DNA from: Mytilisepta virgata
Lineage: Eukaryota; Mollusca; Bivalvia; Mytilida; Mytilidae
Reading direction: 5' to 3'
Assembly: GCA_028015205.1 (NCBI GenBank)
Contig: JAPWFG010000023.1
Location: 2,356,001-2,420,000, forward strand
Length of the DNA: 64,000 nucleotides
Below the pieces are notes generated by a model. That model was not told the origin of the DNA and made no database searches. It worked only from the letters and a program-made list of their open reading frames with translations. Both the position numbers and the translations under genes were made by a program. Of this stretch, positions 54,668 through 64,000 are shown piece by piece (positions within the stretch are counted from its first letter, which is position 1; every line of letters begins with the position of its first letter).

Positions 54668-56476
54668 TTTTTTAGCTCACCTGACCCAAAGGGTCAAGTG
54701 AGCTTTTCTCATCACTTGGCGTCCGTCGTCCGTCGTCGTCCGTCGTCCGTTAACTTTTACAAATATCTTCTCCTCTGAAACTACTCGGCCAAATTGAACC
54801 AAACTTAGCCACAAGCATCATTAGGGTATCTAGTTTAAAAAATGTGTCCGATGACCCCGCCTGCCAACAAACATGGCCGACATGGCTAAAAATAGAACAT
54901 AGGGGTAAACTGCAGTTTTTGTCTTATATCTCAAAAACTAAAGCAATTAGAGCAAAACTGACATGGGGTAAAAATGTTCATCAGGTCAAGATCTACCTGT
55001 CGTGAAATTTTCAGACGATTCGGTCAACCCTTTGTTGGGTTATTGCCCCTGAATTGTTAATTTTAAGGAAATTTTGCAGTTTTAGGTTATTATCTTGAAT
55101 ATTATTATAGATAAAGGCAAATTGTAAACAGCAAAAATGTTCAACAAAGTAAGATCTACAAATAAGTCAACATGACCAAAATCGTTGATTGACCCCTTAT
55201 AGGAGTTTTTGCCCATTAAAGACGGCATCCAGCATAAACTTTCCTTTAAAGATCTTTTCCTTTCAAACCACTGGGCCAAATGAGACCAAACTTTGGTGGA
55301 ATGGTCCTTGGGTGGCCCCCTTCCAAAATTATGTCTGGCATCCCCGACTTCCAACCGAGATGGCTGCTGTTACTAAAAATAGAAAAAAAAGGGGGGTGAC
55401 TTTCAAAAATCATCTTATATGAAACTACAAGTCCAGTTGCAACCAAAGTTGGCAGTAATAGTTCTTAGGAGGTTCTCTTTCAGAAACATGTCCAATGACC
55501 CGGGCTGTTAACCAAGATGGTCGCCACAGCCGAACTAAGTTTAACATAGGGCCCTATGGGAAAATTCATTGAAAAATCTTCTTGTCTTAAACTACTTGAC
55601 CAATTGGAACCAGACTTGGCAGCAATGGTCCTTAGATGGTCCTCTTACAGAGGTGTGTCCGATGACCCGGACTGTCAACCAAGATTGCCGCCACAACCGA
55701 ACATAGTTTAACATAGGGCCCTATAGGAAAATTCATCGAAAAATCTTCTTGTCTGAAACCACTTGACATATTGGAGCCAGACTTTGCGGCATTGGTCCTT
55801 AGGAGGTTTTTTTCAGAAATGTGTCTGATTTCGTGGACTATGAACCAAGATGGCCACCACAGCAGAACTTAGTTTAACATAGGACCCTATGGGAAAATCA
55901 CTCAAAAATCTTCTCGTTTGAAACAACTAAGCCTATTAGAATTAGACTTGGTAGCAATGGTCCTTAGATGGTCCTCTTTCAGAATTTTGTGCGATGACCC
56001 AGACTGTCAACCAAGATGGCCGCCACACCCGAACTTAGTTTAACATAGGGCCCTATAGAAAAATTCATTGAAAAATCTTCTTGTCTGAAACCACTTGACA
56101 TATTGGAGCCAGACTTGGCAGCATTGGTCCTTAGGAGGTCCTCTTTCAGAAATATGTCCGATCACTCGGATTTTCAACCAAGACTGCTGCCACACCGACC
56201 TTTGTTAAATATTGGACCCTATAGGAAAATTCATTTAAAAATCTTCTAGTCTGAAACCGCTTAGCCAGTTGGAACAAGACTTAGCAGAAATGGTCCTTAG
56301 ATGGTTCTCTTTTAGAAACTGGACTGTCAACCAAGATGACTGCCACAGCTGAAATTAGTTTAACATAGAATCCTATAGAAAAACCAGCCAAATTGACTGC
56401 AACACTTAAATTTTTAGGTCTGTTCAAGGTGAAAAGTTAAATCCAGGTGAGCGATACAGGCTCTTGAGAGCCTCTA
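54668..56476 (+). mobile_element. Hairpin-ended HINE-like element, copy 9 (near-twin of copy 7)
   Basis: 5' hairpin TTTAGCTCACCTGACCC / GGGTCAAGTGAGCT, (GTCCGTCGTC)n and GTTAAC, eight or more ~150-bp units, 3' AGGTGAGCGATACAGGCTCT then TGAGAGCCTCTAG before TTT. Confidence 0.87.
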
Positions 56477-56900
56477 GTTTAGCTCACCTGTCCCAAAGGA
56501 CCATGTGAGCATTTGTCACTACAAGTTGTCTGTCTGTCTGTCCATCTGTTAACTTTTCACATTTTGGTCGTGTCCTGAAACGCCTGGACCAAATGATCTG
56601 AAACTTTGTATGAAACTTCTTTGAAAGGACGTTTTTAAATTTTGCATATTTTATCTTGATCGGATGACTAACATGGCTGCCATGAATTAAGCATTTATGG
56701 AAGGATCTTTATAAATTTTGCATATTTCAACGTAGGACCAGAGGTAAAATCTATGCAAGAACCTAATAAAATTTGGATATTTCTCCTTGGTCGGATGACT
56801 ACATTGTAATTGTTACCATGACCAATTCCTTATTTTTGATCAATTGGTCAAATTAGAATAAAACCAATGAAAGAACAAATATGATATGTTGAAAAGGATG
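56477..56900 (+). mobile_element. HINE-like element, 5' part (copy 10)
   Basis: Begins TTTAGCTCACCTGTCCCAAAG with GGACCATGTGAGC pairing, then GTCTGTCTGTCTGTCC and GTTAAC. Core units GGTCGGATGACTAACATGGC; 3' end not found. Confidence 0.65.
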
Positions 56901-57420
56901 CCAGATGTCAGAGCAATATATGATCCCCACAATATTCATATGTGCTTGAGCTTGTAGTTTTGTTTTTTTTTTAAATCAGGTGTGAATAATGTGATTTTGA
57001 CAATAAAATTTATTTAGTAAACAACAACCTCTAGATTTAATAATTGTTTTCTTTGTTAAATTCTATGAGATGTGCTATCTTTGCGATTATTGGTACTCCA
57101 TTTTTTTATATTTTCATACTTTTCATGACAGGTAACTGGAAGATAAATCATCTGTACCTTTCTATCTTTTAGTTTTAAAATTTTTAATTCCTTAATTTGA
57201 AATAGAGTTGTTTACAGAGTTCAGAAATCATCCAAGAGCAAGTTGGTAAATATAGATTTATGATATAAAATAATTCTGCTAATTTTTAGTAGTATTTTTT
57301 TTTTTAGTTTCTTACGCTTATTATTTATTGTAATGATCATTTGTTCAAGTATGTTTTTCATTCTAATATGACCATTTCAAACGCTTTCTGTCTACATCCA
57401 TGGTAAAATATCAGAATAGA

Positions 57421-57680
57421 GAATGGAAATGGGGAATATGTCAAAGAGACGGAGCCAGAAAATCCCACATCCGGAGGTGGGCTTCAGCTGGCCCCTAAAA
57501 AATCACGCATACTAGTTCAGCAAAATGGACAGCACACTAAACTCCGAAACATACAAAATGAACCAAATTTAAAAAAAACAGAAGATTAACAAAGGCTAGA
57601 GGTTCCTGACTTGGGACAGGCGCAAAAATGCTAAGTGGTTAAACATGTTTTGTGTGATTTCAACCCTCCCCCAGTATTTT
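57421..57680. repeat. Dispersed repeat, copy b (inverted relative to 35.82 kb)
   Basis: GGAATATGTCAAAGAGAC, GGGCTTCAGCTGGCCCCTAA, AGCACACTAAACTCCGAAAC, TTCCTGACTTGGGACAGGCG match the reverse complement of 35.82-36.13 kb. Confidence 0.78.
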
Positions 57681-57714
57681 TATTCTAATGTTACGGTACT
57701 TACAGATGTCAGAA

Positions 57715-57965
57715 GGCTTGTTTGGGAATGTCATAGTAAAGTTTCCCGAAGTCATAGTATAGCTTGCATTGTGTAATGGTATCTTTGTGTCTGAATACCT
57801 ATGTCATAGAAACTGTCCTATTACAATAGAAATAATTCAAGGTGTCTTATAAATATCATGATTTTACCTTTATGCTGATATTTAACCATTGGTTGTTGCT
57901 TGATATAAAGGGCCTAATGGTGGTAAAATCAGGATACTTTTGAAGCTACCAAGAATTATTCCTTA
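57715..57965. repeat. Dispersed repeat with internal hairpin, copy b
   Basis: GGCTTGTTTGGGAATGTCATA, TAAAGTTTCCCG, TGTGTAATGGTATC and ATCATGATTTTACCTTTATG; partner of 20,330-20,640. Confidence 0.68.
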
Positions 57966-58696
57966 TATTTTTAACCATATTTTTTGAACGGTGAAAATCT
58001 GGTTATTTGTTTGATGATATATGGAACATGTACATAGACGTAAAAAAAGTATTCGTCACTTTAAAATTTCCCTTTACTTTTTATACAAATCATAATTTTT
58101 CAAAAAATATTTTAAAGGTATTTCTCTTTTTCAAATGTCACTGTAAAGAAAATCAATTTTACTATACATGCTTTATGTCTAACCAAATTTACGACATTAC
58201 AATTTTAATTTGTAATTAACTCACTGACACTTTTGAATTAAGGATCATAGAATTACATATATCAAAATAATCACAAATTTCAGATTAAAATACTATTTGT
58301 TTGTTTTTAACTACCTTCAAAATAACTTTTTGAAAAATGTGATTTTGTAAAGAAGGTATCAGGAAATGTTAAAATGACGAATACTTTTTACACGTCTCTG
58401 TAGGTTACTGCAGATGCAAAGAGTGATAAAGAAAATATGGATTTTCTATAACTAGTACTTATATAACTTAAGTAGGAATATTGCATACAGATATAATTGA
58501 CAGTGTTCTCCCCAGAAATGTTTAATAGCATTGTGGTAGAAAATCCATATACGTTTGTGACAATTCATTCTATTATTGTAATAAAGGCATTTATAAGGAT
58601 TTGAATAAGTTTGCCGATGGTTTATTTTTAACAATCAATTTTTGTCGAGCCTGCGACTTTAGTCGCAGAAAGCTCGACATAGGGATGGTGATCCTG

Positions 58697-58725
58697 CGGC
58701 GGCGGCGGCGGCGGCGGCGGCGGCG
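58697..58725. repeat. (GGC)n microsatellite, about 9-10 units
   Basis: CGGCGGCGG... uninterrupted, directly before GTTAACTCACTTC. Confidence 0.92.
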
Positions 58726-59029
58726 TTAACTCACTTCTTAAAAGCTTTATATTTTAGAAGGTGGAAGACCTGGATGCTTTATACTTTGTATATAGATGCC
58801 TTATGTTACGAAGTTTCAGTCTGTCATATGTACATTGTCCTTGACCTCATTTTCATGGTTCAATGACTACTTAAAAAAAAAGTTAAGATTTTTTGTAATG
58901 TTAATTTCTCTCTTATTATGAGTAATAGGATAACTATATTTGGTATGTGCGTACCTTACAAGGTCCTCATCCCCATCAGACAGTTTTCGATTGACCTCGA
59001 CCCAATTTCAAGGATCAGTGAACAAGGTT

Positions 59030-59810
59030 AAGTTTTGGTGGTCAAGTCCATATCTCAGATACTATAAGCAATAGGTCTACTATATTTGGTGTATGGAAGG
59101 ATTGTAAGGTGTACATGTCCAACTGGCAGGTGTCATCTGACCTTGACCTCATTTTCATGGTTCAGTGGTTATAGTTAAGTTTTTGTGTTTTTGCCCGTTT
59201 TTCGAATACTATATGCAATAGGTCTACTATATTTGGTGTATGGAAGGATTGTAAGGTGTACATGTCCAACTGGCAGGTGTCATCTGACCTTGACCTCATT
59301 TTCATGGTTCAGTGGTTATAGTTCAGTTTTTGTGTTTTGGCCTGTTTTTTTCGAATACTGTATGCAATAGGTCTACTATATTTGGTGTATGGAAGGATTG
59401 TAAGGTGTACATGTCCAACTGGCAAGTGTCATCTGACCTTGACCTCATTTTCATGGTTCAGTGGTTATAGTTTAGTTTTTGTGTTTTTGCCTGTTTTTTC
59501 GAATACTGTATGCAATAGGTCTACTATATTTGGTGTATGGAAGGATTGTAAGGTGCACATGTCCAGCTGGCAGATGTCATCTGACCTTGACCTCATTTTC
59601 ATGGTTCAGTGGCTATAGTTTAGTTTTTGTGTTTTGGCCTGTTTTTTCGAATACTGTATGCAATAGGTCTACTATATTTGGTGTATGGAAGGATTGTAAG
59701 GTGTACATGTCCAACTGGCAGGTGTCATCTGACCTTGACCTCATTTTCATGGTTCAGTGGTTATAGTTTAGTTTTTGTGTTTTGGCCTGTTTTTCGAATA
59801 CTGTATGCAA
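59030..59810. repeat. 147-149-bp tandem array, five units
   Basis: GGTCTACTATATTTGGTGTA occurs at 59,074, 59,221, 59,370, 59,519 and 59,666. Units share CATCTGACCTTGACCTCATT and TTCATGGTTCAGTGG. Open frames here repeat the same peptide (ILYAIGLLYLVYGRIVRCTC) and are array artefacts. Confidence 0.93.
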
Positions 59811-60650
59811 TATGTCTGACAGCATTTACTTTCATTAGAAATACACGACAGGCGAGACATTTTTGTGTGTCAACTCTTGTTATGTATAAATTTACTGGAT
59901 TTGATATTATTCAGGTTTTCTTTAATATAAACTAAACTGCATCAAAAGTAAAAAATATGGTACATTGGGCAAAATATATAGCACAGTCGGAAGAAATAAT
60001 AGTGTGGGGGTACCACTGTGGTATATAAGTTTGGAGAAAACACTGATTGAAATAAAACAAGTAATACTGTAATACTGTGTTGGGATGCAAACACAAAAGT
60101 CAACAAAACTGCAGCCTGCATTTTAAAAATTCCGAAACTTTTATGCACAACTAGGCATGACCAACTTTCTTTGCACCAAGTTTCATTGAGTTCACTTGAA
60201 CAGTTGTTGAGATCCACTTTGGACAAGTTTATGGCTCAGTAGAAAGGAAAAGAATTTGAGCAAAAAACAATAAGTCCCCCAAACTTTGTTGAAGTTTACT
60301 CCTGATTTAACATGAAATGTATTATCATTTCAATTATTTTTAAACCCAAAGTCATAGAAATCACAGGAATAAGTTTTACCCATGTTTGCTACATACAAAT
60401 TATATGTTTCATACCTGTCTGTGTTCTGTAATTGGTTTCCATTCAATAATTAGAGTATGTTTCAACAAGATCGTTTGAAATCTGACATTTTAAGCAATAT
60501 TTAGTGCAGATCTTACAAATATGACATGTTTCCTCGGGTATGACCACTGATAATGCAGAAAACAACCAAATTTCTGGTTTCTGCTAATTAACTTGAGTAT
60601 GCTTTGAATCATTTGAAACTCCAGAAATTTAGAATTTTCAGGGTATGCTA

Positions 60651-60795
60651 TATTTGATTAAAACCTTTGATATTTTTTAGTGATATTGAAGATGCTATAG
60701 TTGATTAAAACCTTTGATATTTTTTAAGGGATATTGAAGATTCTATAGTTGATTAAAACCTTTGATATTTTTTAGGGATATTGAAGATAATTTGT
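60651..60795. repeat. 47-48-bp tandem repeat, three units
   Basis: TTGATTAAAACCTTTGATAT then TTTTTAGGGATATTGAAGAT at 60,654, 60,701 and 60,749. Confidence 0.85.
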
Positions 60796-61543
60796 CAATT
60801 ATTCCTGCCATGTATACAAATAGAACACACTGAAGATAAACTGTTCAGACATATAGTTAGTAGAGTAAGTATTAACAAATAACAATTTTATGATGATTGA
60901 TAATTAAGTTGTCTCCCATATGCATGAGTTATCTTTCCTGGCAGAAGGTGTCTTGAATATGGGTCAAAATTCTTCTAATTTAAAAAAAAAAAAATATTTG
61001 AATTTGAGGATGCCTTCATGAGACATCAGAATGTGGGCAAATATATCTGAAAACATATTAATAATTTGTGTTGAGGACATTGTAGGGAAGAAAAAATATT
61101 TTGAAGAAAAATGATTTGTCACCTTCTCCAAAGAGAAGATAACTCTGTAAATGGAAGAAATGTACCAAAATGGAGAATAATTGGTTGTAAATTCATATCT
61201 AAAAAGCTTGGAGTTCACTTATAACATGTACATTTAACTTAAATGGGTGTCAGATGCAGATGTACTTAAGAACAAACAAAAAGTATTTACCAATGCATTT
61301 TTTACATATTGAAGTCTTTATATTTGATTTGTATGCTCATTGATTGACCTGTTAAATGTTTTTCTTTGTATCTTTTAACAAATGGAATAATTTATTAAAA
61401 TAAGTATATTTCCGATTATAGTTGATATACAGTTGGTTTATATCACCCAATTAGTGTCAGGTTTTGGCTGGTTAAAAACCACCTATTACAGCCGGTCAAA
61501 GAAGAGGGTCTGGAATTCTGTATTCAATTAATTTTTATTCCAT

Positions 61544-62020
61544 TTTTAGCTCACCTGGCCTAAAAGGCCATGTGAGCTTTTGCTATCACTTGGCGTCCGT
61601 CGTCGTCCGTCGTTAACTTTTTCAAAAATCTTCTCCTCTGAAATGGCTGGGCAGATTGGATCGAGGCTTCATAGGAATGATATATGACATGTCCTCCACA
61701 AACCTTCCTCATTTCATATTTATCCGATGAAAAACATGGCCACTGTTGCTAAAAATAGAACATAGGGGTAAATTGCTGTTTTTTACCTTAATGCACAGGT
61801 GTGCATATATATTTCATTTTTAGAAAATTTAAAATTTTTTTTGTAAAAATTGATATTTTGGCAAAAAAAAAGGGGGGGGTCAAAACATCTATCCTCAACT
61901 ACTCCATAACCGTCAAAGGAATCTGATGAAACTTTCTCTGTGCATTAACCTTAATGCAAAGGTGTGCATATATATTTCATTTTTAGAAAATTTTAATATC
62001 TTTTGTAAAAATTGACATCC
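61544..62020 (+). mobile_element. HINE-like element, copy 11 (5' part)
   Basis: TTTTTAGCTCACCTGGCCTA with AGGCCATGTGAGCT, GTCCGTCGTCGTCCGTCG, GTTAAC, TCTTCTCCTCTGAAA. Two ~170-bp units (GTGTGCATATATATTTCATT at 61,800 and 61,962). The 3' hairpin is not found. Confidence 0.7.
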
Positions 62021-64000
62021 GCAGGCGACACAGCCTTCCTTGGAAGACTCACAAATTTTGTTCTGTAAAATCCTGTCATGTTGAATTTTTTTAGGTTAGA
62101 AATTCTAAAATCCAAAGATTAATAGCTTCTTACACATGTTCAAAGTGAAGACTGGAAAACCTTCAACGAGTTTTTAAGATTCATGTCTTTCACAAGTGGG
62201 AGCAGCGGAACGAGTGAAAAGACACTGAATTTTAAAAACGAGATGAAGATTTGTGAATGGCACGATTTGATTGGTCTAAAAGCAGTTGGATGAGGTCGCG
62301 TGAACTGATCTTCAACGGGTCATCTCACACTGAAAATGGCCATTTACGGAAGAAGAATTAAGTTAAAATGAAGTTTTTTTTAAGGTATAGGGTGTAAGGT
62401 ACAATCTGGAAATGAGTATGTAATAGATTCTTAGCTTGAATTGTAAAATAAGACTGTAGTCACTACAGCATTAGTCTCTATGATTGGCGTTTTATTAACA
62501 GCTGATTAGATAGACCCTGAATAAGCAAGTCTGTTCATAACAATGACTTGAAACTGACAGGACGGATATTTAGTGAAAGTCATATAGAAGTTGTTTTGAT
62601 GTGGCAAAAGTGTGCTTGGAAAATTCCCAAATTGATGTTAGGAGGGCCAATTTTAAAATGTATGGAATCATCCTTGAAGTGACATGTTTATGTTTGTAAA
62701 TATTGTTTTAAGTATATTAATGCAATATGTACATGTTGAATTATATATTTTATCACAGCAATTTTCTTTATTCAGTACAGTAACTGTTGTTATTTATCAG
62801 TACAATAAATTGGGATATTTCGGCCGTAATAACAGTACCATAAATTAGAATATTTTGGCCGTGGTTATATTTTGGTTTATTTTGTGCCTGTTGCAAATCA
62901 ACCAAAATTAAACACAAGAAAATTTATAAAAATTCCAAAAAATAAACTTAGAATTTATAATTCTTTTAATAAGAAAGATTTATCAACTTAAATTACAGTT
63001 GCAATGTTTTAATTAATTTGTTGAAGGATAATTTAAAGTAAAAGCATATTTTTATAATTCAAACAATTCAATCCATAAAGATTTATAAAAGAATTTTATT
63101 TTATCATTTGACAATCTTGGCAGCTTGTAGTGCCTACATTATTACCATTTAATCATACAGATTTGTAAATTTTTACCCTAATTCCCCATTTTTATTTTAA
63201 TTTATTTTTTTTATTTTTTTCTAAAATTGCCAAAATTACGCACAAAGTGCCAAATTTTAACACACCAAAATTCATGCCCCTGTTTTTAGCAAAAACTGCC
63301 AAATTATCCTGATTTACGGTATCTTCAAGTTATCTATAAATTTTTAGATTATTCTTTATACTGTAAAACATCGTCACTCTCTATTCTTTATTTGTCAAGG
63401 CAGTTAATCTATATTCAATAATTTTTTAGGCAATTATTCTCTATTCTATAAACCCCATCCAGACCCTCAGAGAATGTAGCCATGGTCTCTTTTCTTTATA
63501 TAGAATTCGATACACAGGTGGAATATTGAGTAACCAGACAGGAAAATAAATGCAGTATTCCCATTTATAATGCTGTTTCATCAGAATAATTTAGCAATAC
63601 AAGTTTGATATTCTTGAAGAGGATGGGAGGGTTGTAATCACAAATTAGGGTCAACAGGAACACATTCTTTTAGGTTTAAACAAAGAATCATGCCAAGATT
63701 AAAAATATGTTTGTTTCCTCTTCTCTGACCCAACATATTTTGACTGGGTAGATTGTACATGAACCTACATCCATTGTTACACATGAAAAATGAAATAAAA
63801 TATTCTAATCAGCAAAATTTTAAAAAAGATTACTTTTCTAAAAACACTTTTGACATTGATCGAAATATGTAAACTACAGAACCATGTTGTATCTAACAGG
63901 CCGTGAAAAAAAATATCCTTTTTCACTTTCCAATAAAACATTTTGAGTTGGGCTGATTTTTTTTTTGGTCAGTGTGGGATGAGCGAACAAAATATTTTAT
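62021..64000. other. AT-rich intergenic sequence, no gene seen
   Basis: No open frame of 60 codons or more and no clear terminal repeats. A weak two-copy GATATTTCGGCCGT motif lies at 62,813 and 62,851. Confidence 0.6.

Larger units (their letters stand above)
58639..59879 (+). mobile_element. Hairpin-ended element, second family (GGC tract, 148-bp core)
   Basis: 5' hairpin GTCGAGCCTGCGACT / GTCGCAGAAAGCTCGAC at 58,643-58,680, a (GGC)n tract at 58,697-58,725, GTTAAC, a 148-bp array, then CAGGCGAGACATTTTTGTG, TGTCAACTCTTG before TT. CAGGCGAGAC is nearly the inverse of the 5' GTCGAGCCTG. Sequence unrelated to the first family but the same plan. Confidence 0.78.

Noticed and set aside
49713..55446. 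Frames of 66-90 codons shared by 49.7-50.0 and 55.1-55.4 kb, resembling a conserved protein
   Set aside because: Similarity is explained by copies 7 and 9 of the same non-coding element; flanks outside the frame are equally alike.
59185..59935. Four overlapping plus-strand frames with ILYAIGLLYLVYGRIVRCTC, looking like a membrane-protein repeat
   Set aside because: They come from the 148-bp tandem array; the same peptide appears in different frames because the unit is 147-149 bp.
1150..62020. CRISPR-like array or phage system in the many direct repeats
   Set aside because: Units are 40-750 bp without regular spacers, within a eukaryotic intron-bearing gene; they are satellite-type repeats.

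Overview
The window is animal nuclear DNA: AT-rich, with short exons bounded by GT/AG signals, long introns and dense dispersed repeats. The repeats (tRNA-derived SINEs, hairpin-ended elements with tandem cores, many short inverted-repeat elements) and the protein sequence suggest a bivalve mollusc, most likely a mussel. The species is an inference. There are no bacterial features and no CRISPR.

One real gene dominates. It lies on the minus strand from about 43.1 kb down to base 609 and runs off the left edge. It is DNMT1, the maintenance DNA (cytosine-5)-methyltransferase. I traced 21 exons whose GT/AG ends and codon phases all join, giving about 819 residues: a DMAP1-binding N-terminus with a 36-residue internal repeat, a linker with a PCNA-binding PIP box and basic clusters, the RFTS domain with its zinc-binding cysteines, the CXXC zinc finger with all eight cysteines, an acidic linker, and most of BAH1. 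BAH2 and the catalytic domain lie beyond the left edge. The 20 exons from 36,794 down to 609 are firm. The 5' exon at 42,941-43,100 is likely. A possible further exon at 43,377-44,985 is split by a transposon.

Introns (609-42,940) hold: a 44-bp minisatellite (1.1-1.5 kb); fossil zinc-finger/transposase fragments (2.8 and 13 kb); several short TIR elements with TA target duplications; SINEs with 12-13 bp target duplications (14.8 and 40.5 kb); a 4.43-kb fold-back element with 213-bp arms (24.6-29.1 kb); and six copies of a hairpin-ended, Helitron/HINE-like family, one carrying a 114-bp tandem array that was itself hit by a hAT-like MITE.

From 45 to 64 kb I find no host gene. This part holds a 1.49-kb Mutator-like element with a deleted transposase (47.5-48.9 kb), head-to-tail hairpin-ended copies (54.2-56.9 kb), a second hairpin-ended family with a 148-bp tandem core and a GGC tract (58.6-59.9 kb), and ordinary AT-rich sequence.

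The most notable observations are three elements with 9-bp target duplications at 42-49 kb, one of which splits an open frame just upstream of DNMT1, and an architecture shared by at least two, perhaps three, unrelated-sequence repeat families: a 5' hairpin, a trinucleotide tract, a tandem core and a 3' hairpin ending CT(A/T)G before T.
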